A stretch of DNA of 64,000 nucleotides from Istiophorus platypterus (Eukaryota > Chordata > Actinopteri > Istiophoriformes > Istiophoridae). The stretch covers positions 637,001 through 701,000 of the forward strand of contig CM029126.1 in NCBI GenBank assembly GCA_016859345.1, given 5' to 3'. Positions within the stretch are counted from its first letter, which is position 1, and each line of letters opens with the position of its first letter. The position numbers were made by a program, and so were the translations under genes. The notes beneath the pieces were generated by a model. It worked only from the letters and a program-made list of their open reading frames with translations. It was not told where the DNA came from and did not search any database. Shown one piece after another: positions 33,143 through 45,400 of the stretch.

Positions 33143-34406
33143 TGTGTGTGTCTACATATTTTTTTTTAATTTATTCATTTTATGAAAAGCCTGTTTTTGG
33201 TCCAAAATAAACTTTACCTGGTCCTGAACATGAATCTGTGTCGATATACATCAAGACTTCTGGATTGTCTGATTGTCATGAATGAGTGGATATTATCTTT
33301 TAAAAAGGTTCCCGCTCACTTTTCCAGTGTATTCAGCGATAAGACATTTTACAGTTGTCATAAAGTTGTTCCCAATGTAACAAATGTAAAATGTTAATCG
33401 AAGTCAGAATCAGAGGCCAAAGATGGAAACGTAGAACCTCCATCATAAACCTCCTGCAGGTTTGTGCCGTTTTGATCCACGTTGGGTGATGTGATGTTTT
33501 GCTTTTTGACAGATTATTTAGGGTCTTTTCCCACGTCAAGGACAGAACCGGTCCCTTGTGTTTGTTAGTTATTAAGACACTGGAACAGACAGAGAGAGGC
33601 AGAAATGTTCGACCGGTTAAAGGAGCGTGAAGAACAAAAATAGTTTTCATCTTTAAACATCTGGAAAAATTAGCACAGGCATGACGTAGAAACAACAGTT
33701 TGCTGGATTCGGTTTTAACCTTGCAGTCCGCTTTAATCTCTGGGCATAAAAGTTAAAATATGAATGTGCTTTGATTCATAAACCCCCAAGCGTGGACGGA
33801 TAAACAACTTCAGAGCCGCAAAACGACAACGAGGAGACGCGTAATGGCAGATATTTCAGCGTCAGTAGAGTTTCATGTTAATTCTCTGAAACTAAAATAA
33901 AAAATAAAAACTGTTCCTGCTGCAGTAGAATCAGAGTCTAAACTTGTCAAAATTTGTACAAAAATCTATTCTGGATAAGTCAGACTAGAGACTGTCAATA
34001 ATTTCCTCAAAAATCAACAAGTTTGGATGAAGAATGCCTTGGAATTTCCAAGGGAAATGACAGTCAAACTTCTCTTGCATTTCAAACTGATATGAGAAAA
34101 ATAGAAAACATATATAGACAAAGTTTAAAATCATTAAAATCCGGACAGGATTATAAACAGCTGGTCATTGTTTCCTCATATGATCATTCACTCAATTCAC
34201 AGAGAATTTATATTTGAGAAAACAGCATCATCTCCTTCAGAAAACATTCAATTTAGGACAAAAACACAAAGTCATTGAGAGCAATGTTAAAATCGGAGGA
34301 ACAGAAAACAGTTTGGTGAACGAACTGAAGGAGACGAATCATTAAAGTGAAAAAGCTCAAATTCTCTCTCTTAACAATCGCAGACGTTGGACATAAAACA
34401 ATATTC

Positions 34407-34466
<60 letters not shown>

Positions 34467-36681
34467 CTGAATTTTTTAGTAATATGTGTAAGACGCAGGT
34501 CAGTGATACAGGGTTGGTTCTTAGACAAGTGAAAGCTGCTGAAGGTCCGGTGCCAGCTCAACGCCACATTCTCACAGGGATAAAAACTAAGGCTTTAGAA
34601 TAGATTTTTCCTTTAAGGTGATGGAATACCAAGCTGGTTTGTCCACAGGGAGGTCCGAGGTCAGACTCGGGGAGGTCAGAAGTCAGATTCAGGGAGGTCA
34701 GAGGTCAGAAAAGGAGAACAGCTAGATATTCAGGCAGGACGCTGGCGCTCATGGTGAAGGCCGATGGGAAACAAAGGCTGATGGGAATCTGTTTGCACAG
34801 TCCAGGACGACTGAGCTCGGTGTGTTTGGCGTCGGAAGGACTAAGCTCACACTCCACAAATAAAGCTGCTCTGGTCCGGATGTTCCGATGGTCTTGGCGT
34901 AATCGGATGTGGGGTCTTTACCGAGGCGGGATCTGCAGCATATGGTTCTAGTAGGAGCCGCTAATGAGGCTCAGTGATCTCCACCAGGGTTCTCTCTACG
35001 TACCCTGATGGAGACCTGCTGATGACCCCTTCGGCTGGGTCGTTTACCGTTAGTCCTTAGTCTACTGGTGATCAATCACTGATCAGTGACTGTTCATTAT
35101 AAAACACAGGAGAAACAGTCCGCTGGTTTTTTTCACCTCAAACAGTCTTGGAACAGCTCTAAACCTGCTTCATTAATCCTGGTTACGACTGCAGTCTCAC
35201 TCAGGGGCAGGAGGACCAACCCTGGCCCTGCTCTTCAGGGTAGATTGAGCCACTCAGACGGTCTGTGGAGTTTTTCCAAACCACAAATCTTTTCCACCCA
35301 TTCACAATCGTCAGTTTTTTCACTAGTTCCAAAGGGTGATTCATGAGCATGTGCTCTGAAAAGATCACTTCAGGAGATCTCTAGATCTTATGAACCCTGA
35401 AACCTGGGAGGGGTTTCCCTCATTTTACGAGCTCCGAATCCCAGTGACTCTTATCTGGTCCTGTACGGGTTTTGTTGGAGGGCTGAGAAAACCTCCTGTT
35501 CACAAAGTCGCCTCCTTTCTCGTTTATTTCACAGCGTTTCTGTCACAAACAACATTCACCCTGTGGCTCGGTTCCTGCTGCCTGAGTGGAAACACCACGA
35601 ATTGGAGGATTTTATTCGAGACAACAAGCGTCAAACTGGTCCGGCAGGGACAAATGTGGATTCGCTCCCTCTGCTGGGCGCTTTCAGTCCTCACACCTTC
35701 ACTGAGAGAATGGGACCAGAAACAATCTGAAATCCAACCGACTGTTTCAAGCTCATTCAGGAGAAAAATGTCGACCACTCGTCCGGCGACAGGTCGCCTT
35801 TTCGAATCGTTTCTCTCTGGGGACGTCAACATGTTGAGTTTTTGTATAAATTTTTTTGTGTCGGACGTTGACAGACTTTCTTTGTGGGAAAAACAACAAC
35901 AAAAAAATATCTGGGTCTAGATCTGAATCGTGATGAGGCGTTCAGGGCCAGGGCAGAAAAGAATAAAGACGACAAGATCTGAAATATATTTGTGGAAAAA
36001 AAAAATACAAAAAAACAATTTTGTGGGCAAAAATATACTTTTTTCTTCCTTATCCAAGCGATTGTTTCCAACCCTTCAGATTCATGTTGGAACAGACAGT
36101 TTGGGAACTAGTGGCTTTATATGAAGCACTACTGTTGTTTTCATTTACAGTCAACGGTTATGGGACCTTTATGACACAGCATTTGATTTTCGTCGTCAAT
36201 TTATACAAAATTTGTTAATAAGTTTCAGGACATTAGAAAAAAAAGAAAAAAAAGCACAATGACAGAGAATAAAAGATTAATCCATATATCATCCAGCTCT
36301 AATCCATTGGAATGTTTAGTCTTAAAAAGTCTTAAAAAATAAACCTTAGAGTGGAATGTTTTAGTGGTTCGATGGTTTTAGTGTTTCTGTTCTTCCTTTA
36401 AAAGAAACAAAACAACATGTTGCTTTAAGTCCGTAAATCCGCATAGTGATTGGTTAATTATTGGAAGACTGGTCATATCAATAACTGCAGCACCGAGTGT
36501 CCTCGGCTGTGGTGAACGACGACGAACAACAGGGTTAGAAATGACTTTAAAAAGGGACATCGGGTCGGCCGCCTGTCGCTGAAGCTCTGCCTCCTGTGCT
36601 CAGGTTATAGGAATGGTGCGTAACATATGGTCTGACCTCTGAACGCAGCGCACAGGCGCCCATGAATGAAAACAGACAAAC
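30556..36681. other. Largely non-coding stretch; right part may be cmtm6 3' UTR
   Basis: No exon recognised in about 6 kb. It contains (GT)n at 33098-33150, (CA)n at 34411-34464, a short GGAGGTCAGAGGTCAGA-type tandem at 34649-34716, and AT-rich sequence. The part nearest 36.7 kb would be the 3' UTR of cmtm6, since minus-strand AATAAA-type words occur (for example opposite 35524 and 32942), but I cannot place the 3' end. Confidence 0.45.
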
Positions 36682-36861
36682 TTATTCTGCTGCGCCGCTC
36701 TGCGTCGGCGCCAGTTTCTCTGTCTCAGGCTGAGCCTCCACTGCCATGGCGCCACCGTTACTGGAGTCCCGCCTCCCGTCATTCTGCCAAGGGAACCCGC
36801 GGGTCTTTAGGAACAAGACCAGGTCCATGACAAACGCCAACATTGCCACGAAACCAAACGT
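36682..36861 (-). CDS. cmtm6: cmtm6 last coding exon (MARVEL span 4 and tail)
   Basis: Acceptor CTCCAG, then TFGFVAMLAFVMDLVLFLKT and a polar tail ending QSGAAE before TAA at 36684-36682. The tail is longer and more acidic than the family core but similar in length to the CMTM6 tail. Confidence 0.9.
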   Translation of the reverse strand, partial: TFGFVAMLAFVMDLVLFLKTRGFPWQNDGRRDSSNGGAMAVEAQPETEKLAPTQSGAAE

Positions 36862-38349
36862 CTGGAGGAGAGAACAAACAGAGAGAGAGATTAAAAAAAA
36901 CAAAACATTATGTGACATCAAAGCAGAGGTTTTCAAGAAGGAAAGGAAAGGAGGAAGCAGGGAAGGAGAGAAGGAAGTATAAGAAAGGAAAAAAGAGATG
37001 GGGATGAGTGGAGGAAGCAGGCAAGGAAAAAGCAAGCAAGGAAATGAGGCAGGAAAGAAAATGTCATAGGAAAAGAAATGCAGAAATAGGAAGGATGAAA
37101 GGGTGTAGGAGAGAAGGAAAGGAGGAAGAGACTGGAAACGAAAACATTCGATAGGGAAGGTAAAGAGAGGGGGAGGAAGGGAGGAGTCAGGGGAGGCAAG
37201 GAGGAGGTACAGAGGGAAAGAAGGAGACAGGGAGCAGAAGGAGGTATAGATGGAAAAGATGAGGCAGAGGAGGGAAATGAGGAGGTAGAAGAGAAGGGAA
37301 GGGGGGGGCAGAAGGAGGCAGGGAAGGAAAGGGGGGGTAGGAGAGAAGAGGAGGGGGTAGAGAAGGAAAGAAGGAGGTAGAGGAGGAAAAGGAGGAGATA
37401 CGAAAGGGAAAAGGGAGCTGATAAGAAAGGCGAGAAAAGGAGAAAAAAGGGGAGAAAAGGAGAAGTAGGGAAGGAAAGGGGGAAAGTAGACGGCAGAGGA
37501 AGATAAGAGGAAGCAGAGAAGGAGGAAATAGGAAAGGAAAGTGGGGGGAGATAGAAAAGGAAAAGGAGGAGGTAGGGAAGGAAAGGAGGACGTAGAGAAG
37601 GAAAGGAGGAGGTAGGGAAGGAGAGTAGGTGAGAGGGGAAGGCAGTGTCTTACCACAGCGCATCTCTCCAGAGTAGTGCTGGTGTTGTCTGTGGCAAAAA
37701 TGACGGAGGAGACGAAGAAGAGCAGGGCGATGCTGGCGGTGTACCAGAAGTCCTGCAGAGGAGGGGGAGGAGGAGGAGGAGGAGGTGAGGACTGAGTCTC
37801 CTTTACACCACGACGTACAGGAAAACTTCAACCTTTAGGGAAACAGCTTTGTTGCTTTTCTGCTGAGATTTACGAGGGACGGGTTCTGACAACCGGTTCC
37901 ACTTAGGATCCGGCTCCATGTGGGGAAACACTCAGGTTCACTCCGAGTCCCTGCACTTATCAGTCTGTTCAGAAAATAGTCAGGCCCCTTCACACTCACA
38001 ATTTATGTTGCTGCCTGACGCTAAAATCCTTTCACTTTAATTCCCCTCATCAGTCTATGACAATGACAAGTGCAATAAAATGTAAAAACATTATCCCACT
38101 GACAGAAGTATTCAGACACCTCTTGTTCAGTACTGGGATGAAGAACCTTTGGTTACAGCCTCCAGTCTTCTTGAGACAGAGAGACAAGATCTGCACATCT
38201 GGATCTAGATCTTCAAGTTCAGTGTTGGTTTCTTCACACCGTGTGGTGTGAAGAAACCAACACTCCTCCCCGTCTCTCTCTCCCCCGGCCTATTCTCTCT
38301 CTCTCTCTCTCCCCCTGCCTATTCTCTCTCTCTCTCTCTCTCCCCGCCC

Positions 38350-38384
<35 letters not shown>

Positions 38385-38506
38385 CGCCCTATTCTCTCTC
38401 TCTCTCTCTCTCTCCCCGCCCTATTCTCTCTCTCTCTCTCTCTCTCTCTCCCCGCCCTATTCTCTCTCTCTCTCTCTCTCTCCCCCGTCTCTCTCTCCCC
38501 CTGCCC

Positions 38507-38541
<35 letters not shown>

Positions 38542-39436
38542 CGTCTCTCTCCCCCTGCCCTATTCTCTCTCTCTCTCTCTCTCCACGCCCTATTCTCTCT
38601 CTCTCTCTCACTCCCCGTCCCTCTCCTCCCTCCCCTACTCTCTCTCTCTCCCCGTCCTACTCCACCCATCTCTCTCTCCTACCCCCTGCCCTACTCTCTC
38701 CCCCTGCCCTATTCTCTCCTGTCTCTCCCCGTCCTCTCCCCTCATCTCTCCTGTCTCTCTGTCTCTCCCCCTGCCCTACTCTCTCTCTCTCTCCGTCTCT
38801 CTCTCCCCCTGCCCTTCTCTCTCTCTCTCCCCCTGCCCTCTTCTCTCTCTCTCCATCTCTCTCTCCCCCTGTCCTTCTCTCTCTCTCTCTCGCCGTCTCT
38901 CTCTCCCCCTGCCCGTCTCTCTCTCTCTCTCTCCCCTGCCCTATTCTCTCTCTCTCTCTCTCCCCTGCCCTATTCTCTCTCTCTCTTTCTCTTTCTTGTC
39001 TCTCTCTCCCCCTGCCCTACTCTCTCTCTCTCTCTCCCCCGTCTCTCTCCCCCTGCCCTATTCTCTCTCCCCGTCTCTCTCTCCCCTGCCCTATTCTCTC
39101 TCTCTCTCTCCCCCGCCCTATTCTCTCTCTCTCTCACTCCCCGTCCCTCTCCTCCCTCCCCTACTCTCTCTCTCTCCCCGTCCTACTCCACCCATCTCTC
39201 TCTCTCCGTCCCCCTGCCCCTCTCTCTCTCTCCCCTGCCCTATTCTCTCCTGTCTCTCCCCGTCCTACTCCCCTCATCTCTCTCTCCTGTCTCTCTCTCC
39301 CCTGCCCTTCTCTCTCTCTCTCTCTCTCTCTCCCGTCTCTCTCCCCCTGCCCTTCTCTCTCTCTCTCTCTCTCCCCCGGCCCTATTCTCTCTCTCTCTCT
39401 CTCTCTCCCGTCTCTCTCTCTCTCCCCCTGCCCTAT

Positions 39437-39467
<31 letters not shown>

Positions 39468-42400
39468 CCGTCTCTCTCTCCCCTGCCCTATTCTCTCTCT
39501 CTCTCTCCCCCACCCCTATTCTCTCTCTCTCTCTCCCGTCCCTCTCCTCCCTCCCCGTCCCTCTCCTCTCTCCCCGTCTCTCTCCACCCATCTCTCTCTC
39601 CGTCCCCCTGCCCTACTCTCTCCCCCTACCCTATTCTCTCCTGTCTCTCCCCGTCCTACTCCCCCTCATCTCTCTCCTGTCTCTCTGTCTCTCCCCCTGC
39701 CCTATTCTCTCTCTCTCTCTCTCCCCGCCCTATTCTCTCTCTCTCTCACTCCCCCGTCCCTCTCCTCCCTCCCCTACTCTCTCTCTCTCTCCCCCCGTCC
39801 TACTCCACCCATCTCTCTCTCCGTCCCCCCTGCCCTACTCTCTCCCCCTACCCTATTCTCTCCTGTCTCTCCCCGTCCTACTCCCCCTCATCTCTCTCCT
39901 GTCTCTCTCTCTCTCTCCCTGCCCTATTCTCTCTCTCTCCATCTCTCTCTCCCCCTGTCCTTCTCTCTCTCTCTCTCTCCGTCTCTCTCTCCCCCGGCCC
40001 TTCTCTCTCTCTCTCTCTCCCTGCCCTATTCTCTCTTTCTCTTTCTTGTCTCTCTCTCCCCCTGCCCTATTCTCTCTCTCTCCCCTGTCTCTCTCCCCCT
40101 GCCCTATTCTCTCTCTCTCTCTCCCCCGCCCTATTCTCTCTCTCTCTCACTCCCCCGTCCCTCTCCTCCCTCCCCTACTCTCTCTCTCTCGCCCCCGTCC
40201 TACTCCACCCATCTCTCTCTCCGTCCCCCCTGCCCTACTCTCTCCCCCTGCCCTATTCTCTCCTGTCTCTCCCCGTCCTACTCCCCCTCATCTCTCTCCT
40301 GTCTCTCTGTCTCTCCCCCTGCCCTACTCTCTCTCTCTCCGTCTCTCTCTCCCCCTGCCCTTCTCTCTCTCTCTCTCTCCCTGCCCTATTCTCTCTCTCT
40401 CTCTCTCCCTGCCCTATTCTCTCTCTCTCTCTCTCCCTGCCCTATTCTCTCTCTCTCTCTTTCTCTTTCTTGTCTCTCTCTCCCCCTGCCCTATTCTCTC
40501 TCTCTCCCCCGTCTCTCTCTCCCCTGCCCTATTCTCTCTCTCTCTCCCCCCGCCCTATTCTCTCTCTCTCTCACTCCCCCGTCCCTCTCCTCCCTCCCCT
40601 ACTCTCTCTCTCTCTCCCCCCGTCCTACTCCACCCATCTCTCTCTCCGTCCCCCCTGCCCTACTCTCTCCCCCTGCCCTATTCTCTCCTGTCTCTCCCGT
40701 CCCTCTCCCCTCATCTCTCTCCTGTCTCTCTCTCCCCCTGCCCTATTCTCTCTCTCCCGTCTCTCTCCCTGCCCTACTCTCTCTCTCCCCGTCTCTCTCT
40801 CCCCCTGCCCTACTCTCTCTCTCCCGTCTCTCTCTCCCCCTGCCCTTCTCTCTCTCTCTCTCTCTCTCTCCCCCTGCCCTATTCTCTCTCTCTCCATCTC
40901 TCCCCCTGCCCTATTCTCTCTCTCTCTCTCGCTCTCTCTCCCCTGCCTTCTCTCTCTCTCTCTCTCTCCCCCTGCCCTATTCTCTCTCTCCCGTCTCTCT
41001 CTCCCTGCCCTACTCTCTCTCTCCCCGTCTCTCTCTCCCCCTGCCCTATTCTCTCTCTCCCGTCTCTCTCTCCCTGCCCTACTCTCTCTCTCCCCGTCTC
41101 TCTCTCCCCTGCCCTATTCTCTCCGTCTCTCTCTCCCCCCTGCCCTTCTCTCTCTCTCTCTCCCCCTGCCCTATTCTCTCTCTCCCGTCTCTCTCCCCCT
41201 GCCTTCTCTCTCTCTCTCTCTCTCTCCCCTGCCCTATTCTCTCTCTCTCTCCGTCTCTCTCTCCCCTGCCCTACTCTCTCTCTCCCGTCTCTCTCTCCCC
41301 CTGCCCTATTCTCTCTCTCCCGTCTCTCTCTCCCTGCCCTACTCTCACTCTCCCCGTCTCTCTCTCCCCCTGCCCTACTCTCTCTCTCCCGTCTCTCTCT
41401 CCCCCTGCCCTATTCTCTCTCTCCGTCTCTCTCTCCCCCTGCCCTTCTCTCTCTCTCTCTCTCTCTCTCCCCCTGCCCTATTCTCTCTCTCTCTCTCTCT
41501 CCCCACCCCCCCCACTCTCTGTCCCTCTCCCCGAACTGAATTGAACTAAAGGCAGGTGAAGGACAGATGGGTCAGTTGCAGCTGGGCCAGTCCACTTTAA
41601 GCAGCGACCAGACCGGATTAACCTCTAGTCCACATTGTGGAGCAGAAGGTGGCGCTGTTCGCCAGCCGCCGTTAGAAAGCGGAGAAGAAGAAGCAGCAGC
41701 TATGCTAACGTAGCCTGCGGACAAATACCGAACAACGGCTTTCCTGCTCCTGTGGTGAATCGACGGTCGCCATTTTACACGCCTCCCTGCGCTCTGTCGG
41801 TCGGTGGCGATGCCGTGGCGGTGCTGCGTCCCCGGGTGTAAAGGCTACGACGAGGCCAAGTCGATGGGCGTCGTGTTTCACGGGCTACCGACCAGAGACC
41901 CGCAGCGCTGCCGGACCTGGCTGACGGCGATCCGGAACCCGCGCTACGACGAGAACACCCCGGTGTCCAGATACAGCGGCGTCCGGGTCTGCAGCCTCCA
42001 CTTTAAACCCGAGGACTACGAGGAGGACTTCCGGGCCAAAATACTCAACGTCGCGCCCAAGCCGACGCTGAAGAGCGGCGCCGTGCCGTCGGTGTTCCCC
42101 GGGAGGGAGCGGAGGGAGCCCGGCGCCACGGACCCGTCTCCCCCCGCTCCGAAGAGGACCAGGACTCAGGTCAGTGGCCGCTAAAGGGGTCGGCGAACGC
42201 CGTCCTCCGGGTCCGGTGTAGTTTATTCCTCTGTCCGAGTCGGTAACGACACATTAACGGTTTCAGCGTAAAACGGGACTCCGAAAAAACGCAGTTTCAA
42301 ACAGAGGCGGGATAAGTGATCCGGGCCCCGGAGAGGCACAGCCGGGGGCCCGGACCCAGAGACAAAACATTTAGCTAATGCGAAGTGACAACACAGTAAT

Positions 42401-45400
42401 AAACCTCAGTGACTTCAGTCCACACTCTGCACAGCCTCATTGAAATTAAGGGCTGACTGTACAGTGGGGTGGCAACTAACAACTATTTCCATTATCAATT
42501 AATCTGCTGTTTTATTTAGTTGATGAATCACCTGATAAATAACCTGATAAAAAGACACAGCTTGAATCTCAAGGTGATGTCTTCAAACAATCTAACAGCA
42601 AACCATCCCATTTGAGAATCAGAAACCAGAAGATGCTTGGTATTTTATCTTGAAAATAGCTGATACGACTGATCCATTATCACAAATAGAACATAGAACA
42701 CTGTAGGTTAACCATCCAGCCTGGACGAGGACAGTCCAGCGTCCCTGGTTAGTCCAGGTGTCTAGCAACGGTAGGACAGAAGGGACTAAACCCTGTAGAA
42801 GTTCTTAGACTTCGCTAGATTATCGACAGTTATTTCAAATGGATTATAGAGCATGAAACAAGACACACAACATTCTTTTGAGAGACTGTTCCGAGGCTGA
42901 ATGTTATGTTTTGATATTGTTAAAAATGTCAGTGAGATTCTGAATTAACCTCTGGAGAAGAATCTAAGTTCAGGTTTCACTCTCCATTGACTACGGATGT
43001 GAACCTGCTTTTAACGAAACAAATTAAACAAAGGGCCACTGCTAACGTCTCGTCTGTTTTCGGTCTGTATTGTTGTTCTCAGCCAACCTGCGGCACCGTC
43101 GCCGGCTCCTCGCAGCCTCCTCCGGCAGCCGCCTCGGATGACAGCTTCTGCATCGTGGTGTCAGTCGACCCCCTGGACGACGACAGCTTCCGCTCGGAGC
43201 GAGAGTTCAGCTCCATGACAACGTCAGATGAGTCCGATGAGGATGTTGACAAAGACTGTACCATTGTTTACAACCACAGCCTGATGGAGTTGTTCAGAAT
43301 GTGCCAGGCGTGCGGGCAGCCCATCATGGAAAAGGAGGTTTTCCACTCGGGGGCGAAGATGAGGGTGAAGTGGAGTTGTCGCGGCGGACACTCGGGCACG
43401 TGGAAGTCCTCGCCTCACCTGAGAGACGTGCTGCCATGAAATCCGGCTGCGTGCTGCTACGGACAGACATTTCCAGAGCCAGACGAGCGTTAAACTCATG
43501 GGGGGTGGGGGGCATTCTTCAAATTGATAAAGCCTGTGCGACACTTCATGAGGGAGTGGGGTTACTGGCTGAAATGATCAGCCTGCAGCTGGACCATATG
43601 TTGAGACATATCTCGGGTGATGGACACAGTGATTGACAAAAGTTCAAACTGACACTACACCTTCGTGTTGACCTCCACAAAGGAATCCGTCTAAGCTGGT
43701 GCAGGTCAGTGGTCTTTGTGTACTACTGGGGGCAACTGACTGGGGCCCTCAGCATAATGGGGCCCCCTGATGGCCACGGATTCAATATGATGTTTAGAAT
43801 GAAAACACTTATTAATCCTAATTATGTTAAAGTTCTCAAAAAAACCCTGCATTTATTTACAAAACGACCTCAAACGGCTTCTTTTTAATTACTTTAGTGC
43901 CTCCTCCTCTATTGTTACACTGACAAGCTCCATGACTTAAAGTTAAAGCTGCCTATTAACCATCAGACCCACATTACTCCATCGTAACAGTCAGTGTTAT
44001 CTGTGTTCGGTAGGTGACAGAGTCAGGCAGTCAACTGGTGAAGCCCTTTAGCTCCACAGCCAGACACGACTGCCTGAGCTGTCGGGCGATGGACTTCGAG
44101 CGGATGTGGTTACCGCAGAGTTCCCACGCGATGCAGCATTTCATAGAGGATGATTTTCCTGACATGCAGCACAAAGGTTCACATATGGCAAACAGCAGGA
44201 GGTCAGTACGAAATCAGATGATATAATAACAGGAATGAAAGGAGGACATGAGGGGGTGAGGGGCTATGACCAGACCAAGACATCTAGAGACAATCTGCGT
44301 CCACACCGTCTGTCCTCAGCGAAACAGACGAGCAACATAAAAACCCTTTAATCTCTTCTTGTTTGTCCTCTTCTCAGTTAACAAACGACAAAACTGCATA
44401 ATGGCAACGTCTGGTGAGGACTGAGACAGACAAGCTGCTGGTAACATCTGGAGCTCATGGCCATCTGACAGAATCGGCATATGTGCCAGATAATGACAGC
44501 AGCTGTGGGAAACAGCAGCAGTTACGACCGATCACGTGGAAAGTTGGTGAGGAGACAAAGTTTTCTTCTCCGCTTCGCTACCACAGACTGCTGGCAGTTA
44601 AACCAATGCAACATACAGCTGCTCTGTTTTCCAGATGTTTCTTTGTCTGCTTGCTTCACCGAGCAGCTACAGAGAGACTGGATGAACTTGTTGCTTCTTT
44701 AAAACTGAGAGAGTCCGTCTAGGCGAACACCTTAACTTAGAGAAAATTGTCTCTACCCTCTGCTACTTCAGAGTTTCATAGAACTTGCAAAGTCTGTTTC
44801 CACGCTAGGTCAAATTATCAGCGTTAGGGGACATTATTAATAACTGATTATTGGGGCTGCAGCATTTCAGCAGTAACCTGATGCGTTTGGGCAGAGACAT
44901 GGATGTCACAAGAACAATGCCAACAGTCGTCCTGAGCGGAGGAAGAACTGACCCAACACAAATCCCTGTTCAGCTGTGCACTTTTTTTGTCTTTTTTTTT
45001 TTTTTAACCTTAAAACAGCTATTTATGAAAAGTGTTTCTGTAAAGACATGGTCATGTTTGGTTTTATGTGCACATAACAGTGACATTACTCTGATAAAAG
45101 ACTGACTGTGAATGTCTCCTGTGTCCTTTAACATTTAGTATGAAGAGTTAGAATGTCTCATAATACATATACAGTGTTTATCGTCATGTAATTTAAATTA
45201 TTTTTTTTAGGGAATGAATGTAGAACTCTCATTGCTGAGTGTATTTACAGGTGAACATTTGAAGGAGCTACACTGTCCGTTTACAGACACTGGAGTGATA
45301 CTGTGGCCTACAACTTTAGCCCTGTTATGTTTTTGTAGCTTATATCTTTTCACATTCAGTTCATTCAAACTGTCCCATTAACAGCAACTGAATCAGCATT

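Noticed and set aside
35390..35920. Plus-strand open frame of 176 codons
   Set aside because: No family motif, no Kozak or splice context, opposite the presumed cmtm6 3' UTR. Chance length in GC-neutral DNA.
36735..37831. Long minus-strand open frames over 36.7-37.8 kb taken as one gene
   Set aside because: They combine cmtm6 exons 3 and 4 with low-complexity intron sequence. Only the exon parts are supported.
38241..41549. Three overlapping open frames of about 850-1100 codons
   Set aside because: They are Ser/Leu/Pro-only translations of the CT satellite, where stop codons cannot form; all three frames are open, so none is informative.
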